From positions 12,165,033-12,229,032 of the forward strand of contig WMCF01000015.1 in the NCBI GenBank assembly GCA_009792885.1: a stretch of 64,000 bases of DNA, read 5' to 3'. Of this stretch, positions 37,918 to 51,535 are shown piece by piece (position 1 is the stretch's first letter; every line of letters begins with the position of its first letter). Made by a program: the position numbers and the translations under genes. This DNA is from Eremophila alpestris peregrina. Taxonomy: Eukaryota; Chordata; Aves; Passeriformes; Alaudidae. Under the pieces are notes generated by a model. The model saw only the letters and a list, made by a program, of their open reading frames with translations, ran no database searches and was not told where the DNA came from.

Positions 37918-38132
37918 ACAGATGGAGACCACAGTAATAGAGAGAGTGCTGTTGTAGTATTTTCTGCCAAGACTCACTTTTCAGGTGAACTCTGTGTAGT
38001 TATTTATGAACAAATAATTTGTAAGGGATGCTTAATTCAGCTCCTTTCATCTCAAGATGTCTCATTATTAGTGTTACAAGAAGCATTTTGGGAGCCAGTG
38101 CTCCCAGAAGTGAATCAGACATACATGGAATG
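37918..38132 (+). other. exon-like segment, unrecognised
   Basis: A pyrimidine-rich tract ending in CAG at 37915-37917 is followed by 215 bases that stay open in one frame, ending at a good donor (G|GTAAGA at 38133-38138). The predicted 72-residue peptide starts TDGDHSNRESAVVVFS and has no domain I recognise. An alternative inner donor (AG|GTGAAC) lies at 37984/37985. An unannotated exon of a gene or lncRNA is possible. A chance combination is at least as likely, since splice-like sites are common in long non-coding DNA. Confidence 0.2.
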
Positions 38133-41100
38133 GTAAGAACAGCAGGTCTGTTTTCCTGCTCCTTGGATCAGTTTTTGTTGATTTTACAACCTTGAAAATT
38201 TTGGGCTTGTTGTTTTTGCATCCTTCACTACAGACTAGACAGAGCCTGTGGTAAATATGGATATTGTTTGTTTATTATCTGTGTGGATTATTTTTATTTT
38301 CTATCCAGTGAACCTGCGGGAGGAAGAGAAGGAACACCAACAAACAGCAATGAGACAGTGTGCTGATAGCTTTAAATGAATTTTCTAAGGGCTAAGTAAG
38401 CTTTGAGACGTCTGATCCGTTCAATAAAATCTGCACATTGATTACATCTCTGTAAATGCAAGATAAGTACAGTGTAAAGGTCAACAGATTAAACATGTAG
38501 TTTAATCAGCAAATTATGCAAATGAACATAAATGAAATATACCATTCAACTGTTAAGATCAGTAAAGCATGCAACTCTATTAGTGAAGTGTTTGAGTGCT
38601 GGCCATCTTAAATCTACACCCAATTAACTAAACTTTAAGAAAATTCAGTTGGTGGAAATAGTTAAAAGAGTTTATCAGCCAAATGTTTGGTCTAACAAAC
38701 ATTTATTGTAATGTACGTACCTAAAATATGGTGACAAAAAATTAGCAAAATTAGTAAAATTGACACTAATAACAGCAACACAACTGCACTTAAGCTTTTT
38801 TCTCTGTCACTGGAGGGTGAATATCAATTAGCAAGTGGTGAAGTAATATGACTACTTGAAATATGGTGACCAATGAGGTGGAATTTATGGACATTCAATA
38901 ACTACTGTACACGGCTCGAGTAGCAAGTTCCCTCCTAGCTCCTCATCTAGGTCAAAATCAGCAAAGCACTTCAGTACATCCATAACTTTAGGTGTAGGAG
39001 TAGTACCACAAAAGTCTTTTGTTCACCTGCTACTGCTGAAGTTGTGGAACTAGAGACCTGAGATCAGGGCTCAGTTGTGCTAATTGCATTTCACAGATTT
39101 AAAAAGATATGGCCTCTATAAGAATAGAAATCTAACAGAGACAGAGAGTGGGGGGAAAAACATGGTTATTATTCTCTCCTCTCTGTCTCCTTTCTTTTCT
39201 TTTTTTTTTCTTTCTATCATAATTACAATAATTAGGTTAGAAATTCTGGATTACATCCCAGATATCATTACATATATGAATGGGTTTCAGAAGTTCATAT
39301 TTTGAACAGCAGCGAACAGTGTTAAGACCAATGAAGAACTGCTTATATGTGTCTAGAAACAATAATCTAAATTTTCAAATAAATAGAATTCTTAGATTTA
39401 ATGTCACAAAATAGACAATTTTTGGGTCTGTGTGCATTTTTTGTGATATTTTAGTCTAACATTTTTTTGCATGGTAAGTAAACAATTTTTATTTAATGCA
39501 AGTAGCTAGAACTATTTTACAGGTTGAACTTGCAATGTTATTGAGTTTGGAACAGAAACATGGTTTTCAATTAATTTGTCAGTGGTTGCTGTTCATTTTG
39601 ATTCAGCTCATATTAGGAAAATTTTTGGAGCACTGTTGGATTTCTTTCAGATGGAACTGTTGGAGGATGTCCTTCAGGGACACACGTAATGCCTTCCAGC
39701 TGCAGATGATGAGCATTCCCAGTAAAGGACAAGACTAAAGACAGTTTTTATTCAACTAAAAGAAATGGGGAGGGAGGGAACCCACCCTGTATGAGCATTG
39801 TGTAAACATTACTTTCTCAGCAATTCTTTGGCTATAGAGATAATTTTCCATTACTCTTTGCTTTGTGCTAACAATATGCATAATTACAGTTTATCAAAGT
39901 TTCCCATTCCTCTCCCCATCTTACTTTCCTTTTTTTTTTTTGCTGTGAAACTTTTGAGGTGATAAATGATGCAACTTGATCAAGGATTTATGGTTCGCAA
40001 TGAACAAAAGAAAGACTCCTAAATGTCAGCACATACAGTTAGTATAAATGTTTAAATAATTTGCATTTTATTGACTGACCTTTGCTAGTCAGCAATTTCT
40101 GTTTGATGAAACAACTGAAAAAAAATTACAGCTTTCCATTGCAGATATATCTAGAAAATATCCAGAAAAAATATGCTTTTTACAACTACAGATCACTTGG
40201 CTTAGGTGAAGAGTCACAGGGAAGTTTTTATTGCATCCATGACTTGTATATCTCCCTCTGACAGAGCAAGGTTTAAGAATGAACCTGCTTCTCTCTTCTA
40301 CCTTCACTATAGAAGCATCCAATTTCTTATCCATTGAAACAGTTCTATTCCTTCCCTTTTGCCTCTGGAATGATTTTTCATTTTTAGGAATGTTTATCTC
40401 CACTCTACTCTTCTACACCTAGCTTATGGAATCTGTCATGGTGAAGCAGAGAAAAGAGAATTCAGGGAAAATACCTTTTAATTGGAAACAGCAGAAAACA
40501 TTTTTTGAAAAATAGAAGCAAAATGCACATACATCAATTGTTATTGAAGAACCCTTTAAAATATGCTTTATCAGATTGAAGATTCTGTTTCTTATCTTGC
40601 ATTTTAAGATTTTTGTCTTGGAGTAGTAGTTAAATAAATTGACCCATTCAGCCTTCACAAAAGGTCCTTCCTTTAAAAAAATGTTATCAGGAGTCATGAC
40701 GGTGATTAAAAATAAATTATTTGAAGGATCAATTGTTTACTGGATAATCTGTTAAAATAGACATTAGTAGCTCATCATAGTACAGCCTGGTTTTGAACAG
40801 GAGATATTAGGTGTTTTTTCAAGTGCCCAGGTTTGTTGATATGTTCTAGAAACCACATTCCACTGTGCAAAAAAAAGTACAGAAAAGGGATAAGCACAAA
40901 AGAGTGACACTATCATCATCATATCACAAAATAAATGGAATTTCAGTTTTGGAACAGATATAGACAAATAAAAAACGATCCATCAAAATATCCCTGCACT
41001 ATTATATTGTTGGGATTAGTTAGAGATGCTTGTGAGATGATTTGTGCCTTAAGTGTCAAGGAGGAAACACTCAAAACAGGAAATATTTTTACATGAAAGA

Positions 41101-41293
41101 AAAAGAGTAGACTACACCAAGGAGTAAGTAGTACTTTATTTCACCTTGTTAAAATGGAAAGTAAAAATGTTTGAAGATCTAGACCCAGGTTAGTCTAATC
41201 CTTTATGCATGAAAATAAAGTAAAATTGAATGTTATCTAAAGATTATTTTAAACTCAGACAAAAGTTAAACTGACAAAATATACACATATATG

Positions 41294-41313
41294 CATACAT
41301 ACATACATACATA
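41294..41313 (+). repeat. CATA microsatellite
   Basis: Five perfect CATA units, preceded by an 'acacatatatg' stretch. Confidence 0.9.
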
Positions 41314-43287
41314 GATTTGATGAAAAGACTTTTCAGTAGAGGAATAGTAATTAATCTGATTTTGAGTTGTTAGATTTCAAGAAGTCTGAAAATAATAAAT
41401 CTAGTTCTTGATCAGGCATTTGGTGAGCCCCTGGTGCCCTTGTAACTATCCTGCCTTATACATAACATTTTCACTGGTCACTCTTATCAACTTATTTCTG
41501 TCTGCTTTTGTCTCCAATTTCATCCAGTACAACTCTATCTAGGAATGAAATTTTGGGGAGGTTTATAGTCTCTCTAAGGCAAAACATAGCATATTGAAAT
41601 GCCATTCTTTCAGGCACCACAAAGAACAAATGATGGCGTTTACCTTTGATTCAGAGATTGGTATTGCCCATCTGTTCCAGGCTACAGAGGAGAAAAAGGT
41701 GTGCCGTATGGACTCATATTTCCTACTGAACAGTCCAATAAACAGGGGAACGTTTGGATGAAATAACCTTTGACTTTGTTTCCTTAACCCGCTGGTGACT
41801 GTTGCAGGACGTGCTGCAGAGCACTTGTGCAGCATCTAGACTACAAATGAGACATGTCTCAGTGCAAGCCTAGTGAATGTCCTTTCTGCTTCACACAGAT
41901 CTGGCCACTCATCAGGATGAGTGCTGTCCCTTTGAGTGGCATGGAGCATCCCTTGCACACATCAGTCAAGTAGGCTTTGTAGCAACATTCACTATGGGAG
42001 GAAGGTCAGTGTCCACATTTGTCTGTGTATGCGCATGTCTCTTCCCTGTTCCTGTAGCTTTTGAATCTACTGATTTTAGCCAGATTTGACAGAGTAGAGG
42101 TATCAAAGATAATTAAATGCCAGTTCCAGTTTCTTGCACTTTTCTCTGCTAGCAACTGGTGTGTTTTTGCTCTCTATTCTAATTTTCCATCTAAACCGTG
42201 CTAACTGCTTTGATATTCAGAGAAGCTTATGAACAGTCACAGACAGAACAGAAATTCAAGTTGGTTGATTTTACTGATAGCCCCCACTACTATCTCCAAA
42301 ATAACATGTCAAGGAGGACTACAAGAAAAAAAGCAACATGCATTGCTCTAATGTTTGATGTGACCAGTTTAAAATATGCTGTAGTTCTTGAGAAGTATCA
42401 ATATTTTGTCTGTCTATGTTGTATGTGGCAGCTTTCTTCCTGCTAGACAGTATGATATAGAGGGAAGAAGGAGAGAAGAGACCTTTTATTAAGTGTTGAT
42501 ATGCACTATATTTGGTCCTCAATTGACTGTGTTTATAATACTATTATTCTATGTAAAGCAATATTATTGTACAAAACCAATCAAAGTCACAATATCTCAT
42601 TTTGTGTTTCTCCAGAAAAAGAAGCAACCTTATATTAGAGAGAATGATATGAGAAGATAATACAAACTATAAGTCTAGAGACTTCTAAGAAAGAAAGAAA
42701 ATAAATAGGAGGCTTTAAAGAGAGGCAGATATGTGACCAAGGAAAGAGCAACACAGATTTCTGCACATGTTGGCAGGGATATATCTCAATATAATGTAAT
42801 TATTCTGGAAAACAGTTTAACTTTAGTACTGAAACCAGCATTTGAAAAGTTGAGTATTTCTGGACAAAAGGAATTACTGTATGACTATTTCTTTATTGAT
42901 TAGGAAAGTAGTTAGGCATATTTCTGGATGATTAGTTTGGACAGTGGGTGACTGATACCAGCATAAATATTTCTGAGTCTTTCAGAAGTATGTAAGGGAA
43001 CCACAATGCAAACATTTCCACAGCTTAGCACATACGCTAAGCTTTTGTAAGAAGTTGATAGAGTTTGATAAAGGGATAGGTCAAAAATATTTGATGTCCA
43101 GAAAAGGACACCATGGAAAAAAGTACAATACAGGACAGCATGACAGAAGTCTCAAATCTGTGAGAGAAATATGACAATTGCAGATTTTTTTTTAGAATTA
43201 TACAAAAAGTGCTTTCTACTTTAAGTGAGGTTATAAAAGTAAGGTATGTTTGATGAAAATATTTCTAGAAAAGAAACAGTATAAACC

Positions 43288-43303
43288 AAAAAAAAAAAAA
43301 AAA
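43288..43303 (+). repeat. poly-A run (16 A)
   Basis: Sixteen consecutive A. No processed transcript recognised upstream. Confidence 0.85.
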
Positions 43304-43534
43304 GTGGGAAAGGACTCCATGAAGAAGGAAATGACTGCAAGTCATATCCTATCACTTCCTAAAAGGACATTTGATGTTGTACTTGTTAATTGGTATATAT
43401 CTTTCTTATCAGCATAGATAGGATTTTCTGAAATGGGGAGGGATGCTGGTGCAGTGGGAAGTGTGGATTCTGAGTCACGAGGTGAAAAGTAGGCCTGCAA
43501 TAGCATCCTAGTAGGTAAGCTCAGGAAATGAATG

Positions 43535-43964
43535 TGATGCCTTGGAATGACTACCTAGAACAGAGAGTACACAGAGTTAAAAGACTAAAGTAGGTATTTA
43601 TTAAAGGCCTTCAACAGATACGCCTTAGGCAGTGCAGGAACCTCACAGAAGCTACACCCAAAATGGATGAGAGTCACGAATTTTTCAGGTAGATATAAGT
43701 TTAATCTATTTGCATAGCAGAGGTTAATTGTCCAATTACAGCTTCAGCTATGAAGTCACATTCTCCCAGTTTATGCCTTCCCAATTTACTTGTGTTTATA
43801 GTTCTTTGGGCCTGAGGTTGAGATGATGATTTTGGTTTATAGGCCCGGAAGGATTGCTTTGCCTGACCAAAATGTAATGAGAACTTACTAAGATTCTGTA
43901 TGAAGTTCAGAGTTATACACTAATGCAGTACAGCATCTGAACAATATAAAAGCTCAAGGCATCA
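43535..43964 (-). mobile_element. solo LTR of an endogenous retrovirus
   Basis: The 430-bp block has a perfect 10-bp terminal inverted repeat: TGATGCCTTG at 43535-43544 and CAAGGCATCA at 43955-43964. On the minus strand a poly(A) signal AATAAA (complement of 43597-43602) lies about 60 bases before the LTR end, preceded by an 'aggcctt' block. That sets the orientation. A TATA-like 'tataaac' lies near 43800 on the same strand. I find no polypurine tract on the upstream side, no primer-binding site on the downstream side and no second LTR, so it is a solo LTR. No clear target-site duplication flanks it (left 'tgaatg', right 'aaggga'), which suggests decay or a rearrangement at one edge. It directly abuts the inverted CR1 piece. 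Family unknown to me. Confidence 0.72.
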
Positions 43965-44107
43965 AAGGGACACTGATAAGCTGAATAAGGCTGGACCCAG
44001 TATTTATCTCTGGGGGATGCCACTGATTACAGGCCTCCAACTGGATTCTACTCTGTTGATCACAAACCTCTGAGCTCTGCCATTCAGCCAGTTCTGGATC
44101 CAACTCA
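43965..44107 (-). mobile_element. CR1 LINE, inverted 5' portion
   Basis: On the minus strand this encodes the CR1 RT stretch NWLNGRAQRFVINRVESSWR followed by SGIPQ and an LGPALF-type end (family form 'NWL.GR.QRVV.NG..S.W..VTSGVPQGSVLGPVLFN'). It includes the region just before the RT catalytic 'F.DD' box. Its minus-strand start touches the plus-strand CR1 at 44107/44108, and its minus-strand end touches the LTR. In an intact CR1 its 3' end would be followed at once by the segment that starts at 44108. Confidence 0.85.
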
Positions 44108-44660
44108 ATGACCTGGATGGAGGGACAGGATGTGCCCTCAGCAAGCTTGCTGATGATTTGACACTGGGGGAGTGGCTGACAGACCTGAAGGCTGTGCTGC
44201 CATTCATTGGGACCTTGATAGGCTGGAGAGTTGTGCAGAGAGAAACCTAATGAGGTTCAGCACGGGCAAGTGCCAGGTCCTGCACCTGGGGAGGAAAAGC
44301 ACAGGCTGGGACTGACCTACTGGAGAGCAGCTCTGCTGGGAAGGACCTGGGAGTATTGGTGGATGAAAAGCTGACCACGAGCTGGCAGTGTTGTTGTGGC
44401 CAGGAGGGCCTGTGGTATCCTGAGGTGCATTGAGGGGACTCTGGCCAGCAGGTCAGGAGAGCTGATAGCACCCTCTGCTTGGCCCTAATGAGGCCACACC
44501 TGGAGTGCTGTGTCCAGTGCTGGGCTACTCAGTACACGAAGGAGAAGGAGCTTCTGGAAAAGGTCCAGCAGAGGCCACAAGGATGGTGAGGTGTCTGGAG
44601 CATCTCTTATGAAAGAGGTTGTGGGAACTGGGCTTGTTTATTATGGAGAACAGAGAGGTG
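44108..44660 (+). mobile_element. CR1 LINE, RT C-terminal portion (direct orientation)
   Basis: It starts at 'aatgacctggatgga' (the N-D-L-D stretch), passes the 'LSK.ADD' active-site region (the catalytic ADD box, 'gctgatgattt' near 44149-44159), then 'cacctggggagg', 'ctggagagcagctctgctggg', the 'atcctgaggtgcattgaggg' block and 'ctgtgtccagtgctgggct'. It stops near 44660 at 'ttatggagaacagag', where the CR1 'ttagcctggagaagagaag' would be, so the 3' UTR is missing. Several frame breaks and an indel make it non-functional. Confidence 0.88.
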
Positions 44661-47600
44661 TTCTCATTTGTACCATATGACTTTTGGAAAATAAGATATA
44701 TGTTTGTGAAGGTGAAAAATGCAGATATAGTTAATTCCACATGCAAAACTATGCCATTAGAAACTGAAGCTATCTTTAAAAACCTAGTCACTAGGCAACT
44801 AAGAATTTTAAAGAGAAACTCAGACTAACATACAAAAGATCAGATATGTGTGTCATGAAAGTGAAATATTTTATAACATTTTTAAACATGCACGGTATTA
44901 CATGAATCAGCCATATGACATGAAATTCCAGTATAATTTCCAATAAGGAAAGTGTCTTTAAATAAATGACTGAACTAAACATTAAAGAGTGTCTGAGAGA
45001 TAATACACTTCAGCAAACATGATACACTTTTTATGAGATTAAGTGCTGAATTGCCTCAGGAATGAGCCATTCAAAAGGTTCAAATTTCTCTATCTGACCA
45101 TCTTTCTCTCTTACTATTTTTTTTTCTTCATATGCTGTAGTGTCAAGTCAACATCATTAACGATTCCAGAAAAAAAAAGAAAAAAAATCCCAGCATTTAC
45201 AAATATAGAGTTTGTGTCTAGTTAATGACTTTGTTTTTGAAATCCATTTCCCATGAAAAAGAGAACATTAAGTCCTGCTGGCTAGTTTTTTAAAGACTTC
45301 CACAGATGATGGGAAAGACACTATAATACAGATGGGGTATCACCTTCCAGTTACAAAACAAAAATTAAAAATCAGTTAAAGCAAATATGGGTAGTAGGCC
45401 CACAAATGATATTGACAGATTAAAACGTGTGTCAAACAAAACCTCTTCACTCTGTTCTGGAGACTACTAATTTTGTGTGAGAGTTCTTGCATAGAGTCTG
45501 AAGTCTCATTTTCAGGGATGTCATAGAAATCACTGATCAGTCCCTATTAGCTTGGTCATTCCACTCTCCTGAGCAGCCTGGCTGTGTATTCAAAGGACAG
45601 CAATCAATACAGGCTGCTACAAACTTTCTAGTTGTGTTTATACAAATTTTTAGAAACTTTTCATACAGTCTCTTAATTGAGGGACTGCTGAAGTTAGGCA
45701 CAATAGAAAATCAGATAATATTTCAGGTGCTAGTTTTTGATCATGCAATGACAAAGAAAGAACAGAACTGATCCAATTTCCTGTGCTTTTCACTTTTTTA
45801 TCTCCCATATAATTCCTCCATCTAGACTACAATACCACAAAATAGTCAGGAGCACATGTTTACAGACAAATCAGGCAGCAATTAACAATGGAGTGCACTT
45901 TCATAGAAAATCTATTTAGAAGTTATTGAAATTAATAAGAAGTTAGAGCCTTTCTAACATGCTTTGTAAGCAGTTCAATACAAATTCTACAGAATGTCTT
46001 ACAGAAGCCCATAGGAAAGCTATAGCTTTCTATTTAGTTAGTTTTATTTGTCAGAAAAAGCCAGACTCTGAATGTATCCACTGTGGGGTTTTTTTCAAAT
46101 GAATCATAATTATCCATGGTGTGCATGTTCCATAGTCTTTTTTGGTTAGACTATCCATTCCTGAGTCAGTGATGTATCTCATGTTAGAATTCTTACTTTT
46201 CTAACCTCAACAGTGTATATTACAGGGCCATCAGAAGGGCAGACTGTGGGAAATATTACTATGATCATTTACTAATGGCTGCAAGTTATTACAGATTAGA
46301 TTGCATTTATTCTTTCAGTCTGAAGGGAGCATTAAATTGGTAACAGTGCAATTTAAAAATTGGTTGTTTCTTGCCTACCATTCTCTTTTTAAACATATCA
46401 AGGATGTTCTTTATTTTCTGGATTCTCTTATCTTTTCTGTATCCTTCTACAAAAGGCTGCAGTGCATGTCACAGCAAAGCTTCCTGCTCTCTGTAACAAT
46501 GTCCTGATTTATCAGTGAGATGCTGTTTATGAGAACAGAAATATATATATATTCATTTTATGTATCTATACACTTATTTTTGAAGTAGAAATGCCATTTA
46601 TATCTTCAGCATTTGGTGTCAGGTCTTTTTTCTCTCAGTTGCCTCATAATGACACAAATAAGAAGTATACAAACATCTGTGCTCCTTCTACAGAAAACAA
46701 AACTAGATAACTTGTTTTTGGAGTTCAAAACTGTAAAAGAAAGACATGATTTAAGCTTTTGAAAATTCTTCCTTTATCCTCTTTTGGAGCAGTTACATGC
46801 AAATATTTGCACTTTTTCTGAGATATCTTTCTTCATAACATTATATACCCTAATTTTTAATGTTTTCGTCACTGCAGTCAGCACCGATACAGTATTATAC
46901 TCTCCAGACCATGTTAAGAGATCCACCTTGCTCTTCATTGTTTGGTCTCTTCTAAAATTGAAGATTAAATCCACACCACAGAGATGGGCTTCCATGCTAC
47001 AAGTTTGATTTTCCCAACTCTACTAGCATGTTATCAATTGCACAATATGCAGATATAAATCCTGAGCTGATATTTCTTCTTAACTACATGGACAGAAGAT
47101 CTATACATCAAAATTTGTTTATTTATTTTTTAAATTTCAAAGGGTACAAAGAGAACGAGCAAGTAGAAATATTAAAAAATATTGTATTTTTATTTTCATA
47201 TAAACATTTTTGTTCATATAAACAGTCTTTCTCCAGTAGCAGGGTTGTTTTTACAAAGCTCTTTCTCGACTGGATTCAGATAACACAAAAGTGTTGTTAT
47301 GATAAAATCACTATAAACCTAACCATGGACCAGAAAGATACTCTTTGAGAAAATTTTAAGCTCCTAAATTATTGTAAATTAAAAGCACATATTACTTCTA
47401 ACTGATGGAAATAGTTTATTGAGTATTGATATTAAAGTCCGAGAACAAAGGTAATAGAATATGAAAAATAGATTTTAATATCTAGCACTGGAACTAGAAA
47501 CAGAAAATCACTGACATTTAGTGACTTTATACATAAATATTTGGTTAACCCAATTTGAATGATTTCTTAATGATCCAGTGATGTTTCAAGTCTGCTTGCA

Positions 47601-50277
47601 GTTGGCAAAACTACAGAAGAGATGTGTATGTTTGGGAACATGACATTGCCCCCTGTGTCACTATTTTATTTTTCTTATTTCATCACTGAAATGTGCCAGG
47701 TTAATATAATTGTCACTTAGTTTTATATACATTGCCACAAAGAACTTGTACACAAATATAAACCTATATTATTTGGCTTTGACTGCAACTCCTTTCCTTT
47801 CCTGGCAATCCAGTGAAATCAATATATATTCATGATTTAATCCAATAGAGCATGTGATTAATTTCATGCAGTCACACCAAAGGCAGCATTCACATGCTTC
47901 AAGTTAAATGGCATTGTCTTGACTTCTGAATTAACAAGAATAAAAATTTAGGTACTCATTAAAAAAAAGATAAGTGTCTTTAAATTTATTTTTTTTTATT
48001 ATCCACCCCATCAAGCCTACCTATGAAAAAGAAACTTTGTCATCCTTTTTGTTTTGCAAATATTGCTAACTTGTGAAAAAAAAAAACTCATCAGCAGATA
48101 TGTGTGAAGAAATTGTTAATTGATTATGAGACAACATTAATGTATTGAAATACTTGCATTGCTCTTTCCTTGCCAAGGTAATTAGTCTTCCTTTGTGTGT
48201 TTAGTCTATGGTTTTTCTTTGTGCCTGCATACAGAATTAGAAAGAGTAAGTTTATGGGAATCACTCTTTTATGGGCATTCCTCATGCATCACACCAGAAA
48301 ACAGCAGTATGTACCACATGTAACCATGAGTCTTCCTGAAAAGTAATAAAACTTGAAGCCATTCCTCCTAGCATACATGCCTAATAACAAATTAATGCTA
48401 ATTATATCTCATAATAAACTACTATTATATCTCTAATATTTTTCTGAAGAAAGAAATCTCCCCAAAATTCCCATCTGTAATTCCAGGAACAGTAAGTAAG
48501 TACCTTGATGGATCAGCTTAAATTCAGAACAGAACATCTGGATATTTTCTTCTTTTTTTCCATCTCTGCTTTACATTACTCATTCATTCTGAGAAAGTGC
48601 CATTTCTGAAAAGTCCCCCTTCGGTTTTGTCTCCAGTGTACATCAACAGGCAGGAATGCCATGACCTTTTGTACTACTTGCTCCATAAACACTTGTTCTC
48701 CTGTCACTTATTTTGTCAAGTCTAAATTTGTTTTTATTTTCTAGGTACTGACATACAATAAAGGTTCTGTAAAACCTCAGTAATTTGGACTGAATTCTCA
48801 TTAAAAAGTTTTTGTTTTCATCATTGTTTAACTTCACCAGCTTTAATAGTGCTGTTTTTGATCTACAACAGCTTGTGAAAAGAACAAGAAGCACCCTTTC
48901 TATCATACATTGAATAATGTTCAAAGCAATTTTCTCTTCGTTTTTGATAGAATACTGAACATCAGAAGATCTGTGACCTGACTATTTCAGAAATCCTCCA
49001 GCTAATAATAATTTCAAATACACGTGGTTTTAATGTTCTTCATCTTGAAGCCTCTGTTTGGTGATCATAGTGATGTTAAGACAATCTACTATTACCAGAA
49101 TGTGATGTACTGTTCTATCTCACTTTCACAGACTTGTTCCATTTGTATCTCCACTACCTTGCAACAAACCTTTCTTCAGGAATCATCAGTTTATATGCTT
49201 AAAGAAATATTTTCAAGACTTAGCGCAGCTTCCAACAGTTCAGGTAATGTCAGTCTTAATAGTTGTATCTTTGCCATGCTTACATAGCAATGCTTCTCAT
49301 GCTGACTGCTTGCAGAGGATTTCATTACATCATATTGATCTGTGGGACTCTCCCTCACAGCTGGGATTTACCCATTTACCAGCTGGTGCTGTGACACTTT
49401 CCAAAGCTTTTGGAATTAAAGTATAACAGTGGTACCCTTTGGAAAGAAGGTGATCAGTTTAATCTCTTGCCTACATCTTAGAAACATAAAGGTAGTATCA
49501 ACAGTATTCATATAAATGTCCATTTCAAATAACATTATACCTAGCTTTTGAGTACCTCATGAATTTTTCAGGAACATGTTTTTAAGGACCTAGTAACCAG
49601 AATGTATATATTACACTGCTGAGTCACAAAAATATGATTTTCTTGAACAACGAGAAAAGGTCTTTTATTTAAATTCTTTTAAAGGACTTGCAAGAAGAGG
49701 GGTGGGAGACTCCTTCTATTGCCAGGCACATCTTGAAGCTGTCTGCAGATTGCCTGTAGAGCTGATACATAGAAAAAATGTATTTGTGCCAGACTCATGG
49801 TTTTTCTTACAGTCTTCAAGGACTTCCAAACGTCACTGAAGTGCTCTTAGAGTCAAAGCGATTTCACATCTGTCATAACCTAAATGTATTAATTTGAAAG
49901 GTGTTAAAAATGCCTTTGCAAAATACTTTTGTAGATGTTTCCTGAGTGCTCTGTTTCACAATAGTAGTGGCAGTTATAAAACTATCTGCTATGACTTTCT
50001 CATTTCTAGTCTGTTCTGCTCATATTTGATTTGATAAATAAGAAAAGGAAATCCAGACATATCAAGGCATATTTTCAGAGGACTTTTCTCATAAAGAAGT
50101 TTCGCCTGAGTACATAAATTACAGATAACTAGGCAAAGGTAACTCAGCACTAAGTATTTAATGTTGTTAAAAATACCTACTATTGATTCATCTTGCAATT
50201 GATTTTGAGGCCAAATTGAAGTTTATTTTTAAATCTAGGGCTTGTTTACTATATTTGTAATATTAACTGTTTGTAGT

Positions 50278-50302
50278 TAATAATAGTAATAATAATAATA
50301 AA
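50278..50302 (+). repeat. TAA microsatellite
   Basis: 'taatagtaa' followed by several perfect TAA/AAT units. Confidence 0.85.
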
Positions 50303-51535
50303 GATTTTTTAAAGTTGTTTAAGCTGCTTTTATTCAGTTCTGGGTACCACACTACCAAAAAGATTCTTAGGAGTTTACATGAAAGTAAAAATAAATAAAT
50401 GTAAGTAAAAATAACCAGACTGATTTGTGAGTCAAGATAAAAAGAACTAAATCTGCACAGTTTGACTAAATATTAACTAAGATCACTAGTAGTCTAGCTG
50501 GTGTTAAGCTCTTTTGACACAGGCTTACCCTTGAGAGCACAGCAGATCTGTGGTACACCACAGGAATTTCAGAAGGGCTTTTAACTTAAGGGACATTCAA
50601 TTCATTCTGACTGTACAGAAAGTGTGAACTGAAGGATATTGACCTGCACAATTTCATGTCTTCACTTCTCCCATCAGTTCTTTAAGAACAATGTCCCCAG
50701 ATACCACTGGCACAAAGAATTGAGGAAAACCTGTCTTGCACTTTCCACATTTTTGGTGAAATATAATTGAACAGGATGTTTAATCTTGAAGATAGAAGCA
50801 AATGTTGGGTTTTTTTAAGCTAATCTGGACATTACTGATAGTGAAATTCACATCCATCTCAATTGTCATTTTTGGTTTTTAATTTCTATGATTCTACAAA
50901 GTTCAGTTTACAATAATCTTAGCACAAAGTTTAGATATTTGTATGAAAAGAGTATTCACAGATTTAGAGATCTGCAAGAACAAATAGCCCAATCATTAAA
51001 GCATATAAAAATATGAATTTAACATAAATATTTAAATTTAATTGAAGAATGGAATAAATCAGAGTGAAATGCGGAAACTGAAACAAAATAATCCCATTTC
51101 AACTCAGCTTGAAGGTTAACTACATTTCTGACAATTCTGGTAATAATTCACAGTTTATAGAAATTCCTGCAACAGAAATAGCTGGAAGATGCAGAAACTT
51201 GGTTTTGAAACTCTATCTAATTATTGCCTTTCTCATTTTATGAGCTCCTTAAGTATTGATGGGGAGGATGAGGAGAAGAAGGGAACAAGGAGGAGAGTCA
51301 CAGAATGTCAAGGAATTGCTTGACATTGGAAAAATGGCAAAGGAGCTGTGGATTTTTAAAAAATTAAATCATAGAAAAAATCTTAGAGCCTTTGCATAAT
51401 AGGTAGTATTTGCAATGACAGTTCCAAATAGTGAAAAAACTCCATCCTAAAACATAGCAACATACCCTCTACTATTTGTTTCCTCGTTAAGTGGAAACCA
51501 GTTCATCTAAATATATTCACAAAACATAAGAAAAC

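Larger units (their letters stand above)
37678..43534. other. non-coding stretch with one exon-like segment
   Basis: Contains the exon-like segment at 37918-38132, an A run (37700-37711), a TACA microsatellite (41294-41313) and a 16-base A run (43288-43303). At 38400-38780 the sequence is unusually rich in homeodomain-like TAAT cores and has one octamer ATGCAAAT (38516-38523). In AT-rich DNA this is weak evidence for an enhancer. No known gene or repeat otherwise. Confidence 0.55.
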
